Source: Negativicutes bacterium
Lineage (GTDB): Bacteria; Bacillota; Negativicutes; Anaeromusales; Anaeromusaceae
Reading direction: 5' to 3'
DNA length: 64,000 nucleotides
Assembly (NCBI GenBank): GCA_009929485.1
Contig: SAAJ01000011.1
Span: forward strand, 1-64,000
Under the pieces are notes generated by a model, which saw only the letters and a program-made list of their open reading frames with translations, had not been told where the DNA came from and did not search any database. This document shows, piece after piece, positions 35,209 to 43,448 of the stretch; position 1 is the first letter of the stretch; every line of letters begins with the position of its first letter. The position numbers and the translations under genes are program-made.

Positions 35209-35844
35209 CTAGTCTTGACGCGTCAAATAATAAGAAAGACTGCTTAAGCCTACTGACAAATCTTCGTTAATTAAAGACACCTGACGCGGCACTTCAATCT
35301 TACGGGGAGCAAAGTTCCAAATCCCTTTGACACCAGCCGCCACCAGGCGATCTACCATCAGCTGCGCATGTTCCGCCGGCACGGCAATAATAGCAATCTG
35401 TATCTGCCGCTGCCGAACGATTTCTTCTAGTTGGTCGGCATGCTCAATGGCCACACCGTTTACAACCATGCCAATACGCTCCGGCGCCACATCCAAGAGC
35501 GCCGCCATATTAAAACCTAAGGAAGAAAAATTTTTGTAATGCGCCAAGGCCCAACCCAAATGTCCCATACCTACAACCGCAATATTCCAGTTGTGATGCA
35601 AACCAAGGATCTCGCCGATATTGCGCAAGAGCTCCCGCACATAATAACCGACGCCTTTTTTTCCAAATTGTCCGAAAGAAGCCAAATCCTTGCGAATCTG
35701 CTCTGGCGTCACGCCCAAGCGATTTCCCAGTTCCTCCGAGGAAATAATTTCAATCCCCTCTTCTTGGCTCAACTTCAGCGTGCGAAAGTACAGCGGCAAA
35801 CGATCAATTGTCGCCTTCGAAATCATGATATGTTCTTTCAACAA
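35209..35844 (-). CDS. rex: redox-sensing transcriptional repressor Rex
   Basis: Rex senses the NADH/NAD ratio and represses fermentation and hydrogenase genes. The 211-residue protein has an N-terminal winged helix (about 8-80, with SSEELGNRLGVTPEQIRKDL and FGQFGKKGVGY) and a Rossmann domain with VVGMGHLGWALAHY. The C-terminal domain-swapped helix is present. The start is one of two adjacent TTG codons (35844 or 35841) with GGGGG five to eight bases upstream. Next to both the propionate and hydrogenase operons, it is their likely regulator. Confidence 0.95.
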   Translation of the reverse strand: MLKEHIMISKATIDRLPLYFRTLKLSQEEGIEIISSEELGNRLGVTPEQIRKDLASFGQFGKKGVGYYVRELLRNIGEILGLHHNWNIAVVGMGHLGWALAHYKNFSSLGFNMAALLDVAPERIGMVVNGVAIEHADQLEEIVRQRQIQIAIIAVPAEHAQLMVDRLVAAGVKGIWNFAPRKIEVPRQVSLINEDLSVGLSSLSYYLTRQD

Positions 35845-35922
35845 ACAATCCCCCTACTCCACTGGGATTTCATTTTGTTCTTTAAAATCATTATTTTCTC
35901 TTTAACTTTACTTATCTTTATT

Positions 35923-35940
35923 TTGTTATTCGCACTACAA
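35923..35940. promoter_or_regulatory. candidate Rex operator upstream of rex
   Basis: TTGTTATTCGCACTACAA resembles the clostridial Rex consensus TTGTTAA-N4-TTAACAA, with six of seven matches on the left and four of seven on the right. Its location 79-96 bases ahead of the rex start would fit autoregulation. The match is imperfect. Confidence 0.35.
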
Positions 35941-35983
35941 TGACAAAATCCTCCTCTATAGAATATAAAAAATCGCATTACAA

Positions 35984-36028
35984 AAGGAAAGGCGAATGTT
36001 GTTATATTCTGCAAATTCGCCTTTCCTT
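35984..36028 (-). terminator. terminator after the hydrogenase operon
   Basis: A perfect 14-bp stem (35984-35997 with 36015-36028) lies 61 bases past the hydA stop, with a short T-run on the minus strand. It separates the hydrogenase operon from rex. Confidence 0.8.
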
Positions 36029-36088
36029 CTATTCTGAATATATGAAGCATTTACACGCGCCTGCTTAAACAGAAACGCCAAGAGCAGC

Positions 36089-37813
36089 TTATCCTCTCCG
36101 TTGCGGCTTGTAATGCGTATGCAGTAAATGATGCGACTTTTCGCTCAATGGAGCCTGCAGCCAAGAAGCATATAACTCCTGCACCGCCGGGTTTTCATGG
36201 GATTTACGCAAACCGCTTCTTTCATCGCATTCGTACAAGGCCGCCATACGACGCTGACGAAAGTCCGCCATCTTGCTGCGCGGCTGTCCGCCTCCGCCCA
36301 GACAACCGCCAGGACAAGCCATAATCTCAATAAAGTGGTAATCAACCTCGCCAGCTCTTACTTTTTCCAGCAACGTTCTCGCATGGCGCAGCGAATGCGC
36401 GATGGCCACGCGAACGATTGTGCCCTGCAGGTCAATTTCCGCTTCCCGAATTCCTTCCAGGCCGCGTACTTCACGCAGTTCCACTTTTGCTAAAGCACAG
36501 CCAGTTACCGTCTCGTAGACCGTCCTCAAGGCGGCCTCCATCACACCGCCGGTACTGCCGAAAATAACGCCAGCACCGGTAGAAATACCCATAGGAGCGT
36601 CAAATTCTTCTTCTGGCAACGCTTCAAAATCCAAGCCGGCTTCGCGAATCATAGCCGCTAGTTCCTGGGTTGTCAGCACATAATCCACATCCCGAAAGCC
36701 GCTGTCACACATTTCCGGGCGCACCGCTTCGGCTTTCTTCGCCGTACAGGGCATTACCGAAACAGAGACAATATCCTCCGCCTTAATCCCGCTTTTTTCT
36801 GCATAGTAGGTTTTCACCAAGGCGCCGAAAATCTGCTGAGGCGACTTAGCTGTCGACAAATGCGGCAGCAACTCCGGATAAAAAAGCTCCGCAAAATTAA
36901 TCCATCCAGGGCTGCAAGAAGTGATCATCGGCAGCACGCCGCCTTCTTTAATGCGCCGCAAGAGTTCATTGCCTTCTTCCATAATGGTCACATCGGCGGC
37001 GAAATCAGTATCGAACACCTTATCAAAACCAAGTCTGCGCAAGGCCGCCACCATTTTCCCCGTTACGATGCTGGCGGCCGGCAAGCCCAGCGCTTCCCCC
37101 AAAGCTACCCGCACTGCCGGCGCTGTCTGGACTACCACATGCTTGCCTGCATCGGCCAGCGCCTCCCAAACCGGCGCCGTATCATCTTTGATGGTAATCG
37201 CTCCTGTCGGGCAAACAGCCGCGCACCGTCCGCAGTAGGTACAGGCCGCCGCGTCTAAGCCCATGCCAAAGGCAGGAGACACTTCCGTATGAAAGCCCCG
37301 CTTCGTGAAGCTATATACATGAACTCCTTGCACTTCACTACACGCCCGTATACACCGACCGCATAAAATACACTTTTCAGGATCGCGCACAAGGGATGGA
37401 TTGGAAGCATCCTTTCCTCCCCGCCGGCGTTCCCCGTTAAAACGAACCTGTCGAATACCAAGTTCTGCGGCAATGGTCTGCAGCTCGCAATCGCCATTGC
37501 GTTCGCATGCCAGACAATCTGCCGGATGATTCGCCAAAAGCAATTCCACCACCATTTTGCGCGCATCCCGCACCGCCGGACTATGCGTATGCACTACCAT
37601 GCCTTCCGCCACAGGATGCACGCAAGACGCCGCTAACGAACGGGCGCCCTCAATTTGCACCAGACAAACACGACAGCTTCCCTCTGGGTGCAGCTCCGGA
37701 TGATGGCAAAGAGTGGGAATCTTTACGCCGGCCAGGCGCGCCGCCTCCAAGACAGTAGCCGATTTGGGCGCTTCAACAGTCTGGCCGTCCACTGTAATAC
37801 ATACCGTATCCAT
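36089..37813 (-). CDS. hydA: NADH-linked [FeFe] hydrogenase catalytic subunit
   Basis: This is the H2-evolving or H2-oxidising subunit. The 574-residue protein has an N-terminal [2Fe-2S] domain (Cys 36, 47, 50, 64), a His-ligated cluster segment HPADCLACERNGDCELQ (96-112), and two [4Fe-4S] ferredoxin motifs (148-158 and 191-201). The H-cluster motifs are TSCSPGW (298-304), MPCTAKKAEA (from 354) and MACPGGCLGGGGQP (from 498). With NuoF- and NuoE-like subunits in the operon it matches the trimeric bifurcating enzyme that uses NADH and ferredoxin together. The maturases HydE, HydF and HydG are not in this window. Confidence 0.96.
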   Translation of the reverse strand: MDTVCITVDGQTVEAPKSATVLEAARLAGVKIPTLCHHPELHPEGSCRVCLVQIEGARSLAASCVHPVAEGMVVHTHSPAVRDARKMVVELLLANHPADCLACERNGDCELQTIAAELGIRQVRFNGERRRGGKDASNPSLVRDPEKCILCGRCIRACSEVQGVHVYSFTKRGFHTEVSPAFGMGLDAAACTYCGRCAAVCPTGAITIKDDTAPVWEALADAGKHVVVQTAPAVRVALGEALGLPAASIVTGKMVAALRRLGFDKVFDTDFAADVTIMEEGNELLRRIKEGGVLPMITSCSPGWINFAELFYPELLPHLSTAKSPQQIFGALVKTYYAEKSGIKAEDIVSVSVMPCTAKKAEAVRPEMCDSGFRDVDYVLTTQELAAMIREAGLDFEALPEEEFDAPMGISTGAGVIFGSTGGVMEAALRTVYETVTGCALAKVELREVRGLEGIREAEIDLQGTIVRVAIAHSLRHARTLLEKVRAGEVDYHFIEIMACPGGCLGGGGQPRSKMADFRQRRMAALYECDERSGLRKSHENPAVQELYASWLQAPLSEKSHHLLHTHYKPQRRG

Positions 37814-37834
37814 ATAAGTCAGCTCCTTTGCTTC

Positions 37835-39625
37835 TTATCCTTTAACAATGGCCTGGAATGGACATTTAGCCAGACAACTGCCGCACTTGATGCATTTTTG
37901 CGCATCGATAACATGCCGCCCTTTGATTTCTCCGGAAATGGCCCCTACAGGGCATACCTTCTTACAAAGACCGCAGCCCTTGCATGTATCCGTAATCGAA
38001 TACGCCGCCATTTTAGCGCAGGCGCCGGCTGGACAGCGTTTCTCCCGGATATGGGCTTCATATTCGTGACGGAAATAGCGCAGTGTACTGAGCACCGGAT
38101 TGGGCGCCGTCTGTCCCAAGCCGCAAAGAGAAGCCGCCTTAATGCTGCGTCCCAGTTCTTCGAGCAGTTCAATGTCTCCTTCTCGGCCCTCGCCTTCTGT
38201 AAGGCGGGTCAGAATTTCCAACATGCGTTTTGTACCTTCCCGACAGGGCGTACACTTACCGCAGGATTCGGACTGAGTAAAATTCAAGAAAAAGCGAGCC
38301 ACATCCACCATACAGGTGGTTTCATCCATGACTACCAGACCGCCTGAACCCATCATAGCCCCCACCTGTAATAAAGAGTCATAATCTACAGGCAGGTCTA
38401 AAAGCTCTTCCGGCAGGCAGCCCCCGGAAGGTCCTCCTATTTGCACGGCTTTGAATTTTTTTCCGTTTTGAATACCGCCGCCAATATCAAAAATGATTTC
38501 CCGCATCGTAATGCCCATGGGCACTTCCGCCAAGCCCGTATGATTCACTTTGCCAGTCAAAGCAAATACTTTCGTTCCTTTGCTTTTTTCCGTACCGATA
38601 GAAGCGTACCATGCGCCGCCTTTGGCGATAATTTGCGGCACATTGGCAAAGGTTTCCACGTTATTGATATTTGTCGGCTTGCCCCAAAGCCCAGCCACTG
38701 CCGGAAAAGGAGGTCTGGGACGCGGCATGCCTCGCTTGCCTTCAATAGATGCCAAAAGAGCCGTTTCTTCACCGCATACAAAGGCGCCAGCGCCTTCTTT
38801 GATCTTAATATGAAACGAGAAGCCGGAACCCAAGATATCCTCTCCCAAAAGGCCCATGGCTTCCGCCTGAGCGATAGCCACCTTCAGCCGCTTGATGGCC
38901 AAAGGATATTCGGCTCGCACATAGATATAGCCCTCGTCCGCACCAATGGCATAGCCGCAAACAAGCATACCTTCCAGCACCCGGTGCGGATCTCCTTCCA
39001 GCACGCTGCGATCCATAAACGCCCCCGGGTCTCCCTCGTCGGCATTGCAAACCACATATTTTTTCCCTTGCGGCTCCTTGGCGGCAAAGCTCCACTTCAA
39101 GCCGGTTGGAAAGCCGCCGCCGCCGCGCCCCCGCAGACCGGAAAGTTTAACCTCGTCTACTACCTGCTGCGGCGTCATCGTCGTCAAAGCTCTGCCTAAG
39201 GCCTCATAACCGCCGCCGGCAATATATTCCTCAATTACTTCCGGATTGATATGCCCGCAATTGGCCAATACCAAGCGCTGCTGCTTATGATAAAACTGAA
39301 TGTCCTCATAACTGGGAATGCGTTCCGCCGTCAACGGCTCTTGGTAAAGCAGCCGCTGCACAATACGTCCCTTGTAAAAATGCTCTTCTACCAGTTCTGG
39401 AACATCTTCCTCCTGCACTCGCACATAAAAAACGCCCTCTGGGTAGACAATAAGCAACGGCCCCATCTCGCAAAAACCGTGACAGCCGGTTTCAACAATC
39501 TTAATTTCCCGAGCTAAGCCTTTTTCCTCCAGCTCCCGCCGCAATGCGGCTTCCACCTTTTTTGAGCCGGACGACGTACAGCCTGTTCCGGCACAAATCA
39601 ATACATGCGCCCTTACGTATTCCAT
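37835..39625 (-). CDS. hydB: NuoF-like flavoprotein subunit of the [FeFe] hydrogenase
   Basis: This subunit carries FMN and is where NADH and ferredoxin meet in bifurcating hydrogenases. The 596-residue protein has an N-terminal thioredoxin-like [2Fe-2S] domain (Cys 11, 16, 48, 52). The FMN/NADH-binding motif GLRGRGGGGFPTGLKW follows, and SCGKCTPCREGTKRM carries a [4Fe-4S] cluster. Two C-terminal ferredoxin clusters (CKGCGLCKKVCP and CIKCGSCLAKCP) end the chain. It is larger than NuoF of complex I because of both added domains. GGAGGAGG precedes the ATG. Confidence 0.95.
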   Translation of the reverse strand: MEYVRAHVLICAGTGCTSSGSKKVEAALRRELEEKGLAREIKIVETGCHGFCEMGPLLIVYPEGVFYVRVQEEDVPELVEEHFYKGRIVQRLLYQEPLTAERIPSYEDIQFYHKQQRLVLANCGHINPEVIEEYIAGGGYEALGRALTTMTPQQVVDEVKLSGLRGRGGGGFPTGLKWSFAAKEPQGKKYVVCNADEGDPGAFMDRSVLEGDPHRVLEGMLVCGYAIGADEGYIYVRAEYPLAIKRLKVAIAQAEAMGLLGEDILGSGFSFHIKIKEGAGAFVCGEETALLASIEGKRGMPRPRPPFPAVAGLWGKPTNINNVETFANVPQIIAKGGAWYASIGTEKSKGTKVFALTGKVNHTGLAEVPMGITMREIIFDIGGGIQNGKKFKAVQIGGPSGGCLPEELLDLPVDYDSLLQVGAMMGSGGLVVMDETTCMVDVARFFLNFTQSESCGKCTPCREGTKRMLEILTRLTEGEGREGDIELLEELGRSIKAASLCGLGQTAPNPVLSTLRYFRHEYEAHIREKRCPAGACAKMAAYSITDTCKGCGLCKKVCPVGAISGEIKGRHVIDAQKCIKCGSCLAKCPFQAIVKG

Positions 39626-39635
39626 GGTCCTCCTC

Positions 39636-40001
39636 CTAGTTATCTATTTTAGCCACAACCCATTCTTCGACAATGCGCCCGTTCACCACATGCTCGCCTA
39701 CAATGCGCTCCACCTTGTCCGGAGTTACTTTTCCATAAATAATGCGCGGCTGCCCCGGCAGCACCACATCCAAAAGAACCTCTTGCTCGCACATGCCTAT
39801 ACAGCCTGTTTGTTGTACACTGACCCCTTCCAAGTGTCTCTTAGCCACCTCTTCCAGGGTTGACTTAAGCACCTCGCGCGCGCCGGCGGCTATGCCGCAC
39901 GTGCCCATGCCAATAATAATTCGCGTATCTGTCTGCTGCCGAATACGAATATCCTGCCGCACGCGTTCACGCAAACGATTTAACTCTTCCAGTGTTTTCA
40001 T
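39636..40001 (-). CDS. thioredoxin-fold [2Fe-2S] ferredoxin-like protein of the hydrogenase operon
   Basis: The 121-residue protein starts MKTLEELNRLRERVRQDIRI, a short helical region, then GMGTCGIAAGAREV and TGCIGMCEQEVLL. Only three Cys are at the cluster positions (35, 67, 71) where classical thioredoxin-like ferredoxins have four. This pattern seems usual for small proteins beside NuoF-like hydrogenase subunits. GAGGAGG marks the ATG at 40001, which overlaps the upstream stop by four bases. It may pass electrons or form part of the complex. Confidence 0.82.
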   Translation of the reverse strand: MKTLEELNRLRERVRQDIRIRQQTDTRIIIGMGTCGIAAGAREVLKSTLEEVAKRHLEGVSVQQTGCIGMCEQEVLLDVVLPGQPRIIYGKVTPDKVERIVGEHVVNGRIVEEWVVAKIDN

Positions 40002-40516
40002 GCTTGTTCCTCCTCTTTCAATGCATTCCAGCCTGTCTCCAGCACTTCTTTCAAAGTCAACATGTCCAGCCCTGTTGTAGTCGATGAATCCCACTGCCAT
40101 TGCCGCCCATCCCGATAATGCAGGTATTGAAAATGAATTTGCGGCATTGTCACCGCCAAGGTCCACAAAGTACCGGGCAAATCGCCCCAAGGCGGCAAAT
40201 CAGGATGGCTTCTGCCAAAGGAAGCGCAAAGCATCGTCCCTAAACCAGGCCGGGAAATCATCCTCACTTTGCCGCCGCAATGTCGCGTCCACATATCTAA
40301 AAGACCCAAACCTAGGCCAACAGCGCGTGTTGTTCGTTTCGTAAAAAAAGGATTCAACGCCTCTTTGCATTCTTGGCGCGTCATGCCTCTCCCGTCATCA
40401 GCAATCCTCCATGTTAAAGAGTCTCCAATTTCTCGTACGCGGATATCCACACGGGCCGCCCCCGCTTCCAGAGAATTTCGCAAAAGCTCTAACAGAAGCA
40501 GCGACAGCTCTTTCAT
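39998..40516 (-). CDS. GHKL ATPase-domain protein of the hydrogenase operon
   Basis: The 172-residue protein has a histidine-kinase-like ATP-binding fold. The N-box is LLLELLRNSLEAGA, the G1 box DDGRGM and the G2 region RAVGLGLGLLDMW. No dimerisation domain or phospho-His is present. The last 70 or so residues (from about 105) do not look like any domain I know. It sits between the two [2Fe-2S] subunit genes, overlapping both by four bases. A signalling or anti-sigma-like role is inferred from the fold only. Confidence 0.8.
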   Translation of the reverse strand: MKELSLLLLELLRNSLEAGAARVDIRVREIGDSLTWRIADDGRGMTRQECKEALNPFFTKRTTRAVGLGLGLLDMWTRHCGGKVRMISRPGLGTMLCASFGRSHPDLPPWGDLPGTLWTLAVTMPQIHFQYLHYRDGRQWQWDSSTTTGLDMLTLKEVLETGWNALKEEEQA

Positions 40517-41019
40517 GACTGTCCACGATAGGGCTGCAAAATACCTCCTATGCCTTCCGGCGTCAAACGGCCGTACGTGTCATCGTCAATCATCATAACC
40601 GGCGCCAGGCCGCAGGCGCCAATACAGGCCACGGTTTCCAAGGTAAAGTTCAAGTCTGCTGTCGTCTCGCCCGGCTTTACGCCCAACTCTTTTTCCATGG
40701 CTTCTAAAATTGCTTTAGCGCCCCTTACATGGCAGGCCGTTCCTTGGCACACCCTTACAATATGTTTCCCTCGCGGATTAAGATGGAACTGTGAGTAAAA
40801 TGTCACCACGCCATATACTTGGCTGATAGGCAAATGCAAGCCATCGGCAATCCGTTCCAGCACCTCCCGCGATAAATACCCATAAGCGTCTTGAGCCTGT
40901 TGCAGTACCGGAATTAAAGCTCCCGGCGCCTCTTGATAGCGCGCAAGAATAGCTGCAAGTTCTTCATACCTCTCACCAGCTCCTCCGCACGCACATCCTG
41001 ACTTCGATAATTTCATCAT
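40513..41019 (-). CDS. hydC: NuoE-like [2Fe-2S] subunit of the hydrogenase
   Basis: The 168-residue protein matches the 24-kDa subunit of complex I: helical N-terminal domain with LIPVLQQAQDAYGYLSREVL, then the thioredoxin-like fold with VCQGTACHVRGA and ETVACIGACGLAPVMM (four Cys for one [2Fe-2S]). An extra N-terminal Cys pair (GCACGG) is present. It would complete the HydABC complex. Either of two adjacent ATGs may be used, after GGGGG. Confidence 0.94.
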   Translation of the reverse strand: MMKLSKSGCACGGAGERYEELAAILARYQEAPGALIPVLQQAQDAYGYLSREVLERIADGLHLPISQVYGVVTFYSQFHLNPRGKHIVRVCQGTACHVRGAKAILEAMEKELGVKPGETTADLNFTLETVACIGACGLAPVMMIDDDTYGRLTPEGIGGILQPYRGQS

Positions 41020-41030
41020 CGTTTCCCCCT

Positions 41031-41804
41031 TTACGCGTTCTCCTCTTTATTACGGTTATGCCATCGCAGCCAACGTCCGTCTTTGCCCTGCAAAGCCAGA
41101 TGAAATTCGGCTAACGTAGGCTTTTCCATCATGATTTGCACTTTGCCGCCTTGACAAAGCGCATCTAAGCTATGCGCATCTGATGCCGTCACCAAGGGCA
41201 GCTCCTGCGGCAAAAGCGGCAATCTCCGCCGCGCTTCAGCTTCGGTCGCCACACAAGTTGAGATTTCCGCCGCCGCCACGGGCAATTCCGTCGGCCAAAT
41301 TCCCAACTGCCCCAAAAGGCTGTAAGCTGGCCGATCCACATGACTGGCAATGACCATCCCGCCCAGGCGAACCGCTTCTTCGCAAAGAGTTTGCGCATCC
41401 GCCGTTAACGCCGAAAGCAGCAACTCCTCCCGCTCGCCCAGCAGTTCATCTTCCGCGCTTAAAATCCACTGCGGCCCAAAAAGACGACTCTGATTCAGTC
41501 TGCCATTACGCCAGCCGTCCACTTTGGCGCACCAAGACGCAAACGCCGGCCAATCGTCAAAAATCGCCAGTAAATGCGCTTCCTCGGCGCACTCCACTTC
41601 CATCCCCGGCCAAACCGTTAATGAGCTCTGCCTCGCCGCCTGCCAGACCGCTTTGGCATTGTCACCGGCATTATGGTCGGTAACAGCGATAATATCCAAG
41701 CCTAACTCCAGCGCCGTCTCCACCACCAAAGACGGCGTCATCTCCACTGAAGCGCAAGGAGACAACACCGTATGCACATGCAAGTCCGTCAAATAAGATC
41801 GCAT
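41031..41804 (-). CDS. PHP-domain phosphoesterase-like protein of the hydrogenase operon
   Basis: The protein starts MRSYLTDLHVHTVLSPCASV and is 257 residues. It has the metal-binding PHP motifs DLHVHT, VTDHNAGDN, a downstream ASHVDRPAYSL and TASDAHSLD. PHP proteins hydrolyse phosphoester bonds, but the substrate is unknown here. The start is placed so that it overlaps the DRTGG gene by 16 bases. A start 12 codons earlier is possible. Genes like it recur in hydrogenase clusters of Clostridia and Thermotogales. Confidence 0.85.
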   Translation of the reverse strand: MRSYLTDLHVHTVLSPCASVEMTPSLVVETALELGLDIIAVTDHNAGDNAKAVWQAARQSSLTVWPGMEVECAEEAHLLAIFDDWPAFASWCAKVDGWRNGRLNQSRLFGPQWILSAEDELLGEREELLLSALTADAQTLCEEAVRLGGMVIASHVDRPAYSLLGQLGIWPTELPVAAAEISTCVATEAEARRRLPLLPQELPLVTASDAHSLDALCQGGKVQIMMEKPTLAEFHLALQGKDGRWLRWHNRNKEENA

Positions 41805-42154
41805 ATTTCTTGGCCCACGCCCAGTGCATGGAGCCGGCAAACGATATCAAAGGCGGGCAAGTCCGTTACTAGAAGAGGCATCCCTACTTCGTCCGCCTTG
41901 GCCAAGGCCGCCGCTTCCGGTTTAGCGCCTCCCGCAACGATCACTGCCGCCATTCCCGCCAAGGAAGCGACGGCCAACAAATTCACATGACTTTGCATGG
42001 TCACCCATACCGTTCCCTCGCCAGCCTGCGCTAAAGCGCAGCTCATCAAATCTGAAACAAACCCCCCCTGCACTTCGCGCTGCAACCCTTGCGCCCCTCC
42101 GGCAAGCTTCAGCGGCAATTCCCGAGTTAAATCCGCTACCAGCACAGCCTCCAC
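41789..42154 (-). CDS. DRTGG-domain protein of the hydrogenase operon
   Basis: The 121-residue alpha/beta protein is a stand-alone DRTGG domain, the regulatory module also seen in phosphotransacetylase and CBS-domain proteins. LQREVQGGFVSDLMSCALAQ and VWVTMQSHVNLLAVASLAGM fit the family. It has no catalytic residues that I can see. The GTG start lies one base after the upstream stop, so translation is coupled. A ligand-sensing function is inferred. Confidence 0.8.
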   Translation of the reverse strand: MEAVLVADLTRELPLKLAGGAQGLQREVQGGFVSDLMSCALAQAGEGTVWVTMQSHVNLLAVASLAGMAAVIVAGGAKPEAAALAKADEVGMPLLVTDLPAFDIVCRLHALGVGQEICDLI

Positions 42155-42155
42155 C

Positions 42156-43448
42156 TCAGCTTTCTTCTTCGCTTTTATCCAAGGAAGGCGGCAGTTTCTC
42201 CGCCAAACTTTTCATTTCTTGGGCTAAATCGCGCACTCGCTGCCGCAGCAAAAATACGCAATCCGTTTCACTGGCCTGCCCCTGCACAATGTCCTCCGCC
42301 AGAGCGCGGCAGTTCGGCGACCCGCAGGAGCCACAGTCTAATCCCGGCAGCTTGTACAGCATTTCTTCCATGCTTTCCACTTTACGCAGCGCTTCGTGAA
42401 TATCCTGATCCAGGCGCAGCACCGGCTTAGGCAGCGGCAACGGCAGCACCTCCACGGCCCTATGTTTTTCCGGCGTCTTCGACGGCCAGATGGAAGCCCG
42501 TCCGCGAAGCTGCGTCTCGCCTACAAAACGGTTAACCGCCGTCAAAGGACCTCCAATGCAGCCTCCGGCGCAGGCCAGCGCCTCGATATAGCGCACCTGA
42601 CCCAACGTACCAAAAGCAACCTGCTCCAGCAGTTGACTGACTTGCTCAATTCCGTCCACCGCCAGCACGCTGTCTTGCATTACACCTTGACTTTCCCCGC
42701 CGGCTAAGGCCCAGCCGGCTCCCAGCCAGCTAGACTCCACCTCCACCTCAGGGCAATCCTTATCGTGAACTTTAGCCAGTAATTCCCCGTAAAGATGCGA
42801 AATAGCGATAGCCCCGTCAATAACACCGCAGGCTTGCTTCACCGCCGTCATCTTCGCCGGGCAAGGCGTCAAAAACCAAACGCCTATTTTCTCCGGCGGC
42901 AAGCCAGTCTGCTCAACCGCTCTGGCTCTAGCTAAGCGAGCCGTAACCGTTACAGGCGCCTCCATAGGCACCAGGCAAGGCAGCAGGTCTGGAAACTTCA
43001 CCTGTACCAGACGCACAACCGCAGGACAGGCTGAGGAAATCAAGGGTTTCGGAATCTCTTTTTTCTGGAGCAATCGCTTCACTGCCGCCGTCACGTCAGC
43101 CGCCCCCAAAGCCACTTCACACACTGCATCAAAACCAAGCTGCAGCAATCCCCCCAAAATTCGTCCCACCGATACAGTTGCTGGAAATTGAGCATACAGC
43201 GACGGCGCCGGCAAGGCCACATTGTAGGAGAACCGTTCCAGGCAATCCATGGCGTCGGTTACCGTTGTCTTCGCCTTAGCCGGACAAAGACGAATGCATT
43301 CGCCGCAATCAATACAACGTTCTTCCAAAATGCGCGCTTTTCCGGCGCGCACTCGAATGGCTTCCATGGGACAGTGCTTAGCACAGACTACGCAGCCTCG
43401 GCAACGCGCTTCAATCAAACGCACCGAATGAAAATAGCTGTCACTCAT
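42156..43448 (-). CDS. sensory-type [FeFe] hydrogenase-like iron-sulfur protein
   Basis: The 430-residue protein has two N-terminal [4Fe-4S] ferredoxin motifs (CRGCVVCAKHCP and CIDCGECIRLCP). An H-cluster-like domain follows, with SSACPAVV, TPCPAKMTA and ALACAGGCIGGP in place of the L1, L2 and L3 motifs. The C-terminus has LDCGSCGSPNC, an added Fe-S domain. Cys ligands are mostly kept, but the Trp of L1, the Met of L2 and the Gly-rich tail of L3 are changed. This resembles sensory [FeFe] hydrogenases rather than catalysts. GGGGAG is six bases before the ATG at 43448. It lies between a GHKL protein and the DRTGG protein. Confidence 0.85.
   Translation of the reverse strand: MSDSYFHSVRLIEARCRGCVVCAKHCPMEAIRVRAGKARILEERCIDCGECIRLCPAKAKTTVTDAMDCLERFSYNVALPAPSLYAQFPATVSVGRILGGLLQLGFDAVCEVALGAADVTAAVKRLLQKKEIPKPLISSACPAVVRLVQVKFPDLLPCLVPMEAPVTVTARLARARAVEQTGLPPEKIGVWFLTPCPAKMTAVKQACGVIDGAIAISHLYGELLAKVHDKDCPEVEVESSWLGAGWALAGGESQGVMQDSVLAVDGIEQVSQLLEQVAFGTLGQVRYIEALACAGGCIGGPLTAVNRFVGETQLRGRASIWPSKTPEKHRAVEVLPLPLPKPVLRLDQDIHEALRKVESMEEMLYKLPGLDCGSCGSPNCRALAEDIVQGQASETDCVFLLRQRVRDLAQEMKSLAEKLPPSLDKSEEES

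Noticed and set aside
40002-40190. A 63-residue N-terminal extension of the small ferredoxin-like protein
   Set aside because: It lies inside the GHKL gene in another frame, and the internal ATG at 40001 has GAGGAGG.
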